Source of the DNA: Actinocrinis sp035653575
Lineage (GTDB): Bacteria > Actinomycetota > Actinomycetes > Streptomycetales > Catenulisporaceae
Length of the DNA: 64,000 nucleotides
Direction of reading: 5' to 3'
Assembly (NCBI RefSeq): GCF_035653575.1
Contig: NZ_DASRBQ010000186.1
Span: 1-64,000, forward strand
The position numbers were made by a program, and so were the translations under genes. Position 1 is the first letter of the stretch. The number at the start of each line of letters is the position of its first letter. Positions 49,825-58,160 of the stretch are shown piece after piece. Under the pieces are notes generated by a model. That model was not told the origin of the DNA, made no database searches, and saw only the letters and a program-made list of their open reading frames with translations.

Positions 49825-50673
49825 TCAGCCGAGCACCGCGTCGCGCCGCTCGGTGAGGATGACCGCGGCGATCAGGCTCGCGACCACATAGAGGCAGAAG
49901 ACCGCGAAGCCGGTCCACGGCGCGAGAGCCGGAGGGTGCGGATTCGCGGTGAACACTTGACTGCCGCTGTTCGCGGGCATGTATTCGATCACGTAGTGCA
50001 TGGACGGCGGCAGCAGGTCGGCGAGCGCGGAGGGCAGGAAGATCAGGCCGAACAGCGTGGCCAGGGCCCCTGCGGTGTGGCGGACGGCGGCGCCGATGCC
50101 GAAGCCGAGCAGGCCGACGGCGGCGAGGTAGAGCCCTGCGCCGATCGTGGCGCGCAGCGCGCCGGGATGGGAAAGCGATACGCCGGCGTGCTGCGTGGAC
50201 AGGATCGCCTGACCGAGACCGAACGCCGCGAAGCCGACCAGCTGGCCGAAGACGAGGCTCGCGGCGGTGAAGGTCAGCGCCTTGGCGGCCAGCACGGTAC
50301 GGCGCTGCGGGACCGCGGTGAGGGTGGCCGAGATCATGCCGCTGCCGTATTCGGCGCTGATGACGAGGACGCCGAGCGTGCCGACCGCGAGCTGGCCGAG
50401 GTAGGTGCCGGTCAGACTGGCCGTGATCGGGTCCAGGTCGGAGAGCCGGTCGCGGTGCTGGCTGATCGTGTCGGCCCACTGCGCGCACGACCCGGCGGCG
50501 ATCCCGATGACCGCGAGCGCGGCGAACACGGCGGTCCAGTAGGTCGAGCGCACCGTGCGCAGCTTGGTCCACTCGGCGAGCATGACGGCGCCGAAGTCGG
50601 ACAGGGCCGCCCCGGCCGATCGTCGCGCGGCGGCCGGCGCGGGCGTCGGGGCGGTGAACTGAGTCGTCGTCAT
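49825..50673 (-). CDS. ABC-2 type transporter permease
   Basis: 282-residue membrane protein with about six helices, including YWTAVFAALAVIGIAAGSC, LGQLAVGTLGVLVISAEYG and GFAVFCLYVVASLIAAVIL. SAEYGSGMISATLTAVPQRR is the usual ABC-2 cytoplasmic motif. Its start overlaps the stop of the ATPase gene. With that ATPase it forms an exporter, probably under the adjacent two-component system. Cargo unknown; antibiotic or peptide resistance is common in this class. Confidence 0.9.
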   Translation of the reverse strand: MTTTQFTAPTPAPAAARRSAGAALSDFGAVMLAEWTKLRTVRSTYWTAVFAALAVIGIAAGSCAQWADTISQHRDRLSDLDPITASLTGTYLGQLAVGTLGVLVISAEYGSGMISATLTAVPQRRTVLAAKALTFTAASLVFGQLVGFAAFGLGQAILSTQHAGVSLSHPGALRATIGAGLYLAAVGLLGFGIGAAVRHTAGALATLFGLIFLPSALADLLPPSMHYVIEYMPANSGSQVFTANPHPPALAPWTGFAVFCLYVVASLIAAVILTERRDAVLG

Positions 50674-51719
50674 GCGCGCACTCGCTTCGTCTCATCGGTT
50701 GCTGATTCGCTGCCGCCGGTTCCGGTGCCAGTGCCGGCGGCGTCGGCGTTCTCGGCGCGGTAGTCGACCGCGTCCCTGGTGAGCTCCATGTACGCGGCTT
50801 CGAGGGACGCGTGCTGCGTAGCCAGCTCGTGCGGCACGATGCCATGGCGCACGGCCAGTTCGCCGATCTCGGCCGCGGTGATGCCGGTCACGGCGATACC
50901 GGGCGCAACGAGTCCGCCGCGCGGTGGCGCCGGCTCTCCCACCCCTCCTCCCGCCGTTCTCCCGCCGCTCGTCGGCCCGGCAGGCCGCACCACCGCCCCG
51001 GCACGCTCCAACAGCGCCGCGAGCCGCGCCTGATCCGAGGAGCGGACCAGGACACTGCTACGCGAACCGCCCTCGACGAATTCGCGGACGCCGGTGTCGG
51101 CGAGCAGCCTGCCGCGGCCGATGACCACGAGGTGGTCCGCGGTGAGCGCCATCTCGCTCATCAGGTGGCTCGATACCAGGACCGTGCGGCCCTCGGCGGC
51201 GAGGCCGCGCAGCAGCGTCCGCATCCACAGGATGCCTTCGGGATCGAGCCCATTGATCGGTTCGTCGCAGATCAGCACTGGCGGATCGCCGAGTAGCGCG
51301 GCGGCGATCCCGAGGCGCTGGGCCATGCCGAGGGAGAACGCGCCGACGCGCCGTCCCGCGACACCGGAGAGCCCGACGATTTCGAGTACTTGGTCGACCC
51401 TGCGGCGCGGAATGCGGTTGGACTGCGCGAGGCACAGCAGGTGGTTGTACGAGCTGCGGCCCCGGTGCGCGGCGTGCGCGTCGAGCAGCGCCCCGGCTTC
51501 GTGCAGGGCGCGGCGATGTCCGGTGAAGGGGCGCCCGTTGACCGTCGCGGTTCCGGAGTCCGGCCGCGAGAGGCCGAGCATCATGCGCATCGTGGTGGAT
51601 TTGCCGGCGCCGTTTGGGCCGAGGAAGCCGGTGACCGCGCCCGGTTTGACGGTGAAGGTCAGCGCGTCGACGGCGGTCTTGCCGCCGTAGCGTTTGCTCA
51701 GTTCCCTGACTTCAATCAT
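50670..51719 (-). CDS. ABC exporter ATP-binding protein
   Basis: 349-residue ATPase of the DrrA/BcrA type. Walker A LGPNGAGKSTTMRMMLG, signature FSLGMAQRLGIAAALLG and Walker B VLICDEPINGLDPEG. The signature has SLGMAQ rather than SGG, as is common in this group. The C-terminal extension contains a Gly/Pro-rich stretch near residue 255. It precedes the ABC-2 permease with a four-base overlap. The two-component genes lie just upstream in the same direction. Confidence 0.92.
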   Translation of the reverse strand: MIEVRELSKRYGGKTAVDALTFTVKPGAVTGFLGPNGAGKSTTMRMMLGLSRPDSGTATVNGRPFTGHRRALHEAGALLDAHAAHRGRSSYNHLLCLAQSNRIPRRRVDQVLEIVGLSGVAGRRVGAFSLGMAQRLGIAAALLGDPPVLICDEPINGLDPEGILWMRTLLRGLAAEGRTVLVSSHLMSEMALTADHLVVIGRGRLLADTGVREFVEGGSRSSVLVRSSDQARLAALLERAGAVVRPAGPTSGGRTAGGGVGEPAPPRGGLVAPGIAVTGITAAEIGELAVRHGIVPHELATQHASLEAAYMELTRDAVDYRAENADAAGTGTGTGGSESATDETKRVRA

Positions 51720-51842
51720 GCCGCCGACGCTAGGCGCGCGCCGCGCGGACCGCCTCGCCCGCGAGTAGCCGGTTTCCGGCCGCCGACCGCTACTTCCGGG
51801 GGAACGGGCCTGCCGCCGAGGTGCCTCGCCACTGACGCTCCG

Positions 51843-52535
51843 TCAGGCCGGGCGATCGACGGAGGCGCCGGGCGTGACCAGTCCGCTCTCGTAGGCGAGC
51901 ACGACCGCCTGAACGCGGTCACGAAGGCCCAGCTTCGACAGCAGCGCACCAACGTGGCTCTTCACAGTCTGCTCGGCCAGGCACAGGCGAGCCGCGATCT
52001 CCGCGTTAGACAAACCGCGTGCGACGAGCAGCAGCACTTCGCGTTCGCGGCTGGTCAATCGGTCGAGCCGCGCGGGAGCTGTCAGCCTCGGCTGACGCGC
52101 GAACTGCGCGATGAGGCGGCGCGTTACCGCCGGGGCGAGCAGGCCGTCGCCCGCGGCGACGACGCGGATCGCCTCGAGGATCTGCTCCGGCGTGGCGTCT
52201 TTGAGCAGGAAGCCGCTGGCCCCGGCGCGCAGGGCGTCGAACACGTAATCGTCGAGGTCGAAGGTAGTCAGCGCTATGACAGAGGGCGGTTCGGGAAGCC
52301 TCCCCAGCTGCGCGGTCGCCTCGATGCCGCCGAGCACGGGCATGCGGATGTCCATGAGGACGACGTGCGGGCCTTGATTTCGCGCGGCCAGGTCTTCGGC
52401 GAGGCGCACCGCCTCGCATCCGTCTCCGGCCGCGCCGACCACCACCATGTCGGGTTGCGAGCCGACCAGGCTGGAGAAGCCGAGCCGGACGACCGCCTGG
52501 TCGTCGACGATGAGGACACGCGTCAGGTCGGTCAC
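51843..52535 (-). CDS. LuxR-type response regulator
   Basis: 230-residue NarL/LiaR-type regulator. Receiver: VLIVDDQAVVRLGF, phospho-Asp in HVVLMDIRMPVLGG, Lys in GFLLKDATPEQ. LuxR helix-turn-helix: LTSREREVLLLVARGLSNAE and LCLAEQTVKSHVGALLSKLG. The GTG at 52535 overlaps the stop of the kinase gene (GTGA). Probably regulates the ABC-2 exporter genes immediately downstream. Confidence 0.92.
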   Translation of the reverse strand: MTDLTRVLIVDDQAVVRLGFSSLVGSQPDMVVVGAAGDGCEAVRLAEDLAARNQGPHVVLMDIRMPVLGGIEATAQLGRLPEPPSVIALTTFDLDDYVFDALRAGASGFLLKDATPEQILEAIRVVAAGDGLLAPAVTRRLIAQFARQPRLTAPARLDRLTSREREVLLLVARGLSNAEIAARLCLAEQTVKSHVGALLSKLGLRDRVQAVVLAYESGLVTPGASVDRPA

Positions 52536-53833
52536 GCGGTGCGCTCCTCGCCGCTGTTCGCGGCCGGGGTGGGACACGGCAGCTTCGCGATGACTTCGAA
52601 TCCGCCACCAGGACGCGGTCCCGCGCGCAGGCTGCCGCCGAGCATCGTCACGCGTTCCCGCATCCCGACCAGACCGAATCCCGTTCCATCCCCAGGCGCG
52701 CACGGTCGTCCGCATCCGTTATCGCGCACGCGGATCGTCAGCTCGTTGTCGCGGTACCCCGCATCGACTTCCACGGCGCTGCCGGGTGCGTGTCTGACCG
52801 TGTTCGTCAGCGCCTCCTGGACGATGCGGTAGCCGCACACTTCTACACCGTCGGACAACGGACGCTCCTGGCCGTCGATACGTAGCACCACTGGTGTGCC
52901 CGTGGATTGAACGCGTGCGACCAACCTGGGTAGGTCGGCGAGGCGCGGCTGCGGCGCACCTTCAAGGATCTCGTCACCGCTGCGCAGGACCCCGAGCACG
53001 GCTCGCAGATCGACCAGGGCGGCGCGGGCCCCTTCTGCGATCTCGTTCAGTGCGGTACGAATCGGCGGCGGTATGTCGTCGACCTCATAAGGCAACGTCG
53101 CCGCGCGTACCGCGATCGTGGATACGTGATGAGCCACCACGTCGTGCAGCTCGCGTGCGATACGCGCACGTTCACGCGCTACCGCATCCTGCTCGGCGAG
53201 GGCCTGCAATCGCCGCGCCGTATGCGCGCGCTCGACCTTCACCTCTTTGCGAGCGCGAAGGTTCTCACCGATCCACCAGGCGGCTAGCGCGACGACGCCC
53301 TCCGCTATCGTCGCGTCCCAGGGCGTCGCGTTGATCCGGGCCGGGACGAAGACGGCCGCGATCACCGCCGACTCCGCAGCGATCAGCAGGGCCGCCGCCT
53401 GCGACTTGCGCAGCAGCAGTGGGCTGAGCGCGAGGGAGACCAGCCAGGCGAAGATCGCCGTGGCCGGCCAGGCCAGTCGGGCACTGACGATGAATACGCT
53501 GTTCGCGGCGATCGTCGCGACGAGCGAGAACAGCGGCGCAACGCGAACGGCGGTCAGCGGAAGCGTCGCCGCCAACGCCAGCAACAACGCCACGTTCTCG
53601 CTGAGGCCGGCGGTGTGCCTGAGGCTGGAACGCGCCGCGAACACGGCGAGCAGCAACGCTCCGACGATTTGGACGTCCGGGCGCCGCGCCAGACGCGAGA
53701 CAGCCCTCCGCTTGCGCGCGACGGCCAGGGTGACCAGGGCCGGGAACCGCGACCCGCGCGCGGCCGGCGCCCCGGCCTGCTCTTCAGCGGTCACCACAGC
53801 GCCAGCATCGCACGCGCCGAACCAGCCGACCAC
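52532..53833 (-). CDS. HisKA_3 sensor histidine kinase
   Basis: About 433-residue membrane kinase, partner of the LuxR regulator. Several N-terminal helices (IVGALLLAVFA, LLLALAATLPLTAV, ATAIFAWLVSLALSPLLL, ALLIAAESAVIAAVFV) form the sensor part with little extracytoplasmic sequence. The phospho-His lies in ARIARELHDVVAHHVSTIAV. The ATPase domain has VQEALTNTVRHAPG, VRDNGCG and GFGLVGMRERV. The start is a GTG at 53833, or a later GTG at 53794. Such intramembrane-sensing systems often detect cell-envelope stress or antibiotics and control the neighbouring exporter. Confidence 0.88.
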   Translation of the reverse strand: MVGWFGACDAGAVVTAEEQAGAPAARGSRFPALVTLAVARKRRAVSRLARRPDVQIVGALLLAVFAARSSLRHTAGLSENVALLLALAATLPLTAVRVAPLFSLVATIAANSVFIVSARLAWPATAIFAWLVSLALSPLLLRKSQAAALLIAAESAVIAAVFVPARINATPWDATIAEGVVALAAWWIGENLRARKEVKVERAHTARRLQALAEQDAVARERARIARELHDVVAHHVSTIAVRAATLPYEVDDIPPPIRTALNEIAEGARAALVDLRAVLGVLRSGDEILEGAPQPRLADLPRLVARVQSTGTPVVLRIDGQERPLSDGVEVCGYRIVQEALTNTVRHAPGSAVEVDAGYRDNELTIRVRDNGCGRPCAPGDGTGFGLVGMRERVTMLGGSLRAGPRPGGGFEVIAKLPCPTPAANSGEERTA

Positions 53834-53916
53834 CTCCGGCGGGGGCAGGCCGACCCCTACTCAGGTATGAGAGTGCAGGCCGCGGAGTTGTCGGCAGGGC
53901 CTGTCAGGCTTGATCC

Positions 53917-54318
53917 ATGCGGTTCGAATCGAAGCACCTGAGTGAGCGGATCGACCGGCCTGCCGGCGAGGTCTACGAGTTCGCCGTGGAGCCGGCGAAC
54001 CTGCCGCGTTGGGCGCCGGGCCTGGGCTCCGCGGTGGAGCAGGCCGACGGGCGCTGGTTCGTGCAGACACCGGCGGGCCGGCTGGGCCTCGCCTTTGCGC
54101 CACGCAACGATTTCGGCGTGCTCGACCACGACGTCACGATGCCGTCCGGCGAGGTCGTCTACAACCCGATGCGCGTCATCGCGGACGGCGACGGCTGCGA
54201 GATCGTGTTCACGCTGCGGCGCAGGGAGGGCGTGACAGACGAGGAATTCGCCGCGGACGCACAAGCCGTCGCCGCGGATCTCGCCAGGCTCAAGCGTCTG
54301 ATGGAGGTGGGTGACTGA
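53917..54318 (+). CDS. SRPBCC (polyketide cyclase/START-like) protein
   Basis: 133-residue small helix-grip protein. It opens with FESKHLSERIDRPAGEVYEF and has WAPGLGSAVEQADGRWFV and VIADGDGCEIVFTLRRREG, typical of the SRPBCC superfamily. No catalytic residues can be assigned. Stands alone upstream of the STAS gene; a possible role in lipid or small-molecule binding is family knowledge only. Confidence 0.82.
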   Translation: MRFESKHLSERIDRPAGEVYEFAVEPANLPRWAPGLGSAVEQADGRWFVQTPAGRLGLAFAPRNDFGVLDHDVTMPSGEVVYNPMRVIADGDGCEIVFTLRRREGVTDEEFAADAQAVAADLARLKRLMEVGD

Positions 54319-54419
54319 CGGACTCGGTTCGTCGTCGAGCCTTGACCCGACAGGTGCGTTTTCGCGCGGGGGCGGTAAACGTCTCGATGTCATTCGCCAG
54401 ATTGTTCGGTCTTCAGCAC

Positions 54420-54444
54420 GTGTAGCTCGTTCGAGTCGGGGTAT
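54420..54444 (+). promoter_or_regulatory. SigB-like promoter upstream of the STAS gene
   Basis: GTGT, 15 bases, then GGGTAT fits the streptomycete stress sigma consensus GNNT-N14-16-GGGTAY. It lies about 185 bases before the STAS gene, within the 310-base gap 54319-54628 that shows no other gene. Confidence 0.4.
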
Positions 54445-54628
54445 ACGCCGCGCCGCTTCCGTGACCGGAGCGTTCATGTTCGGCGGCACGCGAGCAGGTA
54501 CCTGGCCAGGCGTTGAAACCACAGCGCGACGGTGCTTCAGCACCGGACGGCCGCGCCATGCCGCACACCCAAAGGACAGCGGTGATGACGCGGAGGATTC
54601 GGCTCGAACACGTCCACGAGGAGGGCGC

Positions 54629-55963
54629 ATGGACGCACCGACGCAGACCGCGGAGACCGCGATCGCCGAGAAGGCGGAGACGACAGAACCCCCCGGGGCG
54701 ACGAAAGTAACCAGGACGACGAAGGCGGCCGGGACGACGGGAGCAACCAGGACGGCGGCACAAAAGCCGGTCCGCAAGCCGCGCAAGAAGGCGTCGCCGC
54801 CGGTATCGACCGAAGGAGCTTCCAAGGCGTCGGAGGCATCCCAAGCGCCCGAGGCGCCCGAAGCGTCGGAGGCAACCCGAGCGCCCGAGGCGCCCGAGAC
54901 GCCCGAAGCGTCGGAGGCGTCGGAGACGAAGCCGGTTGCGGACGTCACCTCTGGAGAGGAGTCCGCGGCAGCTGAAGAGCCGTCAGCGCAGGTATCTGAG
55001 GCATCCTCGGTATCCGACGTATCTGACGCGGAGCCAGTCGCGACCGCCACGCCTGAAGAGGAGCCTGCGGCAGCCGAAACGGCGTCGGATGCACAGGAGC
55101 AGGCCGAGGCGGCCGCACCGGAGGAAGAATCGCACGAACGCACGATCGAGTCTGTCCGCGCTGACGAGACACCGATCTTCGCCGCCATGTTCTCCGGCTG
55201 GGACGGCCCGGCGGTCGGCATGATCGGCCGCAACCTGCACCGCGCCGACGACGACACGATGGTCTTCGACCTGCTGATGTGGCGCCCCAGCCCCGACGAG
55301 GCGGCCCCGGCGCTGCGCTTCCAGGTCGGCGGCGACCGGCACGCTCCGGTGGTCACCGTCAACGGCGAGCTCAACTCCGGATCGGTGGCGCTGCTGACCA
55401 CGCCGCTGCGGCACATCCTGCGCCGCAGGCCGCGGCAACTCGTCGTCGATCTCGCCGGGATCACCGCCGCGAGCCCCGCCGCGCTGCGCGCGCTGCTCGA
55501 CGTGCGCGGGGCGGCCCGTGCCGCGCACGTCGACTTCTGGCTGCGCTCCCCTTCCGAGCCGGTGCGGGAACTGCTGCAGCCCGCGAAGTCACAGGTCGCG
55601 GTGCGACCGAAGTCGCCGGCCGCGCGCCGGTCGCCGGGGACGATCAGAAAGCGTGACGAAGCTGACGAGCAGGTCGGTGTTAACGGCGCCGGCGGCGTCA
55701 AAGGCGTCGACGGGGAAGAACCGGACGCCGGGCCGTCGTCGTCGCAGAGCACGACTCACCTCAAAGCTCATCCGGTCGCGGCGAGGTTCTCCGTGATACA
55801 TCGCCGCCCGTCCACGGAGTCGACCGTGCTGGAAGGTGTCGTCGTCCAGGGCCAGGGCCCGGTCACGCGATCGAGGCCATGGTGGTCGTCGCACTCGTTG
55901 CGCGAGTCATTGCGCCGCGTCGGCTCGCATCAGCACGCGCACGGTCACGGCTCGCCGACGTAA
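54629..55963 (+). CDS. STAS-domain protein with Ala/Pro/Glu-rich N-terminal half
   Basis: 444-residue protein. GAGGAGGGCGC before the ATG fixes the start. Residues about 1-185 are low-complexity: Thr/Ala/Glu-rich, with repeated APEAPEASEA-like runs and a Ser/Asp/Val-rich part. Residues about 230-315 form a STAS domain (VVTVNGELNSGSVALLTTPL, QLVVDLAGITAASPAALRAL), the anti-sigma factor antagonist fold. Here the usual phosphorylated Ser region reads AASPAAL. The C-terminal tail is basic and Ser/His-rich. It may be an input to the SpoIIE/anti-sigma network; the SpoIIE-type gene lies in this window. No partner gene is adjacent. Confidence 0.75.
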   Translation: MDAPTQTAETAIAEKAETTEPPGATKVTRTTKAAGTTGATRTAAQKPVRKPRKKASPPVSTEGASKASEASQAPEAPEASEATRAPEAPETPEASEASETKPVADVTSGEESAAAEEPSAQVSEASSVSDVSDAEPVATATPEEEPAAAETASDAQEQAEAAAPEEESHERTIESVRADETPIFAAMFSGWDGPAVGMIGRNLHRADDDTMVFDLLMWRPSPDEAAPALRFQVGGDRHAPVVTVNGELNSGSVALLTTPLRHILRRRPRQLVVDLAGITAASPAALRALLDVRGAARAAHVDFWLRSPSEPVRELLQPAKSQVAVRPKSPAARRSPGTIRKRDEADEQVGVNGAGGVKGVDGEEPDAGPSSSQSTTHLKAHPVAARFSVIHRRPSTESTVLEGVVVQGQGPVTRSRPWWSSHSLRESLRRVGSHQHAHGHGSPT

Positions 55964-56056
55964 GAACCGCCGGCGAGCCGTTGGCCGTGCGCCCGGCACG
56001 CGGCCCGGACCGAGCCCGTTCCGCCGGACCGGGAGGCGACGCGGTCGCGGGGCGTA

Positions 56057-58015
56057 TCAGGACCCGGACGGGAATCCGGCGCCGGCGGCCCACGCGGCGA
56101 GTTCGGCCTGCGCCGCCGCGCGCTGGGCCGCGGTCGCGCTGGACGAGCCGTTGGTGATCAGCGCGAAGTGCAGGGTTCCGGCGGCGGAGCTGTCCGAGAG
56201 CAGCAGCCTGTTGACACCGCTGGCGCCCGGCAGCGCCGCGTACGCGATCGGCGTGCTCGTCGTCTGGCCGGTCGCCGTGTACGCGGGCAGACCCGTCACC
56301 GTGCCCAGATCGGACACGACCGTCGTGCTCGCGGGCGTGAACGCGGCGGGCAGGTGCAGCTCGGTCGGCGCTGCCGAACCCGTCGAGCGCCAGACCAGCA
56401 CGCCGTACTGTCCGGAGCCGACCAGCGCGGCCGTGTTCGGCAGGCTGGAGGGGACCGGGTTCCAGGTCAGCGTGGTGGATCCGTCGCGCGCGCGGTCCTC
56501 GTAGGTGAAGGCCAGCGTGCGGCCGGACACCGCGAGCGGGTAGAGCCGGTCGAGTACGCGCACGTCTTGGCGCAGCTGGACCGCGCCGGAGGAGTCGGTG
56601 TCGATGACCGAGAAGTCCTCGCCGTTCCAGGCGTCGCCGCTGGTCTCCACCTTGCTCGGGTTGCCGTTCATCAGCTCGTCGTGCCGGCCGCTGTAGAGGT
56701 CCCACTGCCACTCGGTGCCGCTGAGCACGCCGCCGGACTGCGCCGCCTGGCTCCACCAGTTCGCGCCGGCCACGCCTGAGTCCAGGGCCTGGTACATCGC
56801 CTTGAGCACGGTCGGGGTCTTGTCCGAGGTGTAGCCGCTCTCCGGGCTGCCGTACTCGCTGACGAGCGCCGAGGTGCCGAGGCTGGAGCCGCGTTGGCGG
56901 ACGGTGTCGAAGTTCGAGGTGTACTGGCCGTCCGCGGCCTTGCCGATCATGAAGATGCCCGAGAGCGCCGCCTCGTCGTAGAAGTGCGTGTTGAAGACGT
57001 ACCTCGTGCCGATCTCGCCGACGTTGGCCAGCCCGCCGGCCTGCTGCTCGAAGGAGAGGTTCGCGTTCCAGAACAGGTTGGGCTCCACGAACGCGGGCTT
57101 GGCCGACCAGCCGGCGCCGTCCATCGCGGTGCGGAACTTCTGGAAGAACGGCCACAGCACGTCGCGCTCCCAGGTCTGGCTGGTCTGCCCGGAGTCGTAC
57201 TTGCCCGCATAGGGCTCGTTGTACGGGTCCACGCCGAGCACGCGGGTGAACTCGTCAGTGCTCAGATGCGCGCGCAGGTAGGTCAGCGCGGCCTGAGCCT
57301 GCCCGAGATAAGCGTCCTGCTCCGCGATCTGTCCGGCGGAGGTCGTCAGCACCCTGTTGTGCCAGAAGTCGTAGGTCGCGTCCTGCACGGCGGCGTTCTG
57401 CGTGATGTTCTGGCCCCAGTTGAAGCAGATGCCGCAGTTCTCCTGCGGATAGCTGCCGGCGTTGATCACCCACTGCGGCGCGCCGTCGCCGGTGTACCAG
57501 CTCCCGCTGTTGAACAGGTAGCGCGAGAACAGGTCCTCGTGGAAGTCGACGAGCACGTCGATGCCGTCGTCGAGGAAGGGCTGCATCTGCGCGGTGACGT
57601 TGGCGAGGTACGTGTAGTCGATCTGGTTCGGCTGCGGCTCGATATACGCCCAGGTGAGCAGGAACCTGATCGAGTTCGCGCCGGTCAGCTGGCGCATCGC
57701 GGCGGCCGAGGTGCGCGCGTCGGCCACGCTGGCGAACGGCAGCCCGTTGTTCTCGGCCAGCTTCGCCTCGCCGGAGACGTTGAAGCCGCGCAGCACGACC
57801 TCGCGGCCGTAGCCGTCGACGAAGCCGTTCGGCGTGACGGTGAGCGTGGCGCTGGTCGCGTTGTCGAACCACTGATTGCCGGTCGTCGCCGCGATCGCCA
57901 CCGCGCCGCCGGTTCCTGTCGCCGCACCGGCCGCCGCGGCCAGGCCGATCGCCAGGGCCGTCGCCGTCATCCTGCCGCGCAGTCGGCTCAGCCGCCCGCT
58001 TCGCACCGCCGCCAT
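56057..58015 (-). CDS. Secreted GH5 endoglycoceramidase-like glycosidase
   Basis: 652-residue exported enzyme. GGAAGATCG precedes the ATG; the signal peptide ends near residue 43. The GH5 barrel (about 60-480) resembles endoglycoceramidases: GFVDGYGREVVLRGFNVSGE, FLLTWAYIEPQPNQID, VDFHEDLFSRYL. The acid/base is E267 in VDPYNEPYAGK and the nucleophile is E387 in ALVSEYGSPE. The C-terminal part is a beta-sandwich domain with no known catalytic role. The family cleaves the link between oligosaccharide and ceramide in glycosphingolipids; in a soil actinomycete the substrate may be a plant or fungal glycolipid or glycan. Monocistronic. Confidence 0.85.
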   Translation of the reverse strand: MAAVRSGRLSRLRGRMTATALAIGLAAAAGAATGTGGAVAIAATTGNQWFDNATSATLTVTPNGFVDGYGREVVLRGFNVSGEAKLAENNGLPFASVADARTSAAAMRQLTGANSIRFLLTWAYIEPQPNQIDYTYLANVTAQMQPFLDDGIDVLVDFHEDLFSRYLFNSGSWYTGDGAPQWVINAGSYPQENCGICFNWGQNITQNAAVQDATYDFWHNRVLTTSAGQIAEQDAYLGQAQAALTYLRAHLSTDEFTRVLGVDPYNEPYAGKYDSGQTSQTWERDVLWPFFQKFRTAMDGAGWSAKPAFVEPNLFWNANLSFEQQAGGLANVGEIGTRYVFNTHFYDEAALSGIFMIGKAADGQYTSNFDTVRQRGSSLGTSALVSEYGSPESGYTSDKTPTVLKAMYQALDSGVAGANWWSQAAQSGGVLSGTEWQWDLYSGRHDELMNGNPSKVETSGDAWNGEDFSVIDTDSSGAVQLRQDVRVLDRLYPLAVSGRTLAFTYEDRARDGSTTLTWNPVPSSLPNTAALVGSGQYGVLVWRSTGSAAPTELHLPAAFTPASTTVVSDLGTVTGLPAYTATGQTTSTPIAYAALPGASGVNRLLLSDSSAAGTLHFALITNGSSSATAAQRAAAQAELAAWAAGAGFPSGS

Positions 58016-58160
58016 CGATCTTCCATCCTTCGCGCCGTAGGTATCCCGGCAGTGTCGGATAGCCCGGCGGCCGGCGGAAGTACGCGGGTTGCCAATCTTG
58101 CGCGTTCCGGTTGTCGCCGGGCGACAGGCCGGGCGGGCAACCGGATACACGCCCCGGGGG

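Noticed and set aside
53925..53935. GGTTCGAATC-like sequence suggesting a tRNA T-loop
   Set aside because: It lies at the start of the SRPBCC gene and no cloverleaf can be formed around it.
56000..56056. Possible terminator between the STAS and GH5 genes
   Set aside because: Only imperfect short pairings (GTGC/GCAC) are seen, too weak to call.
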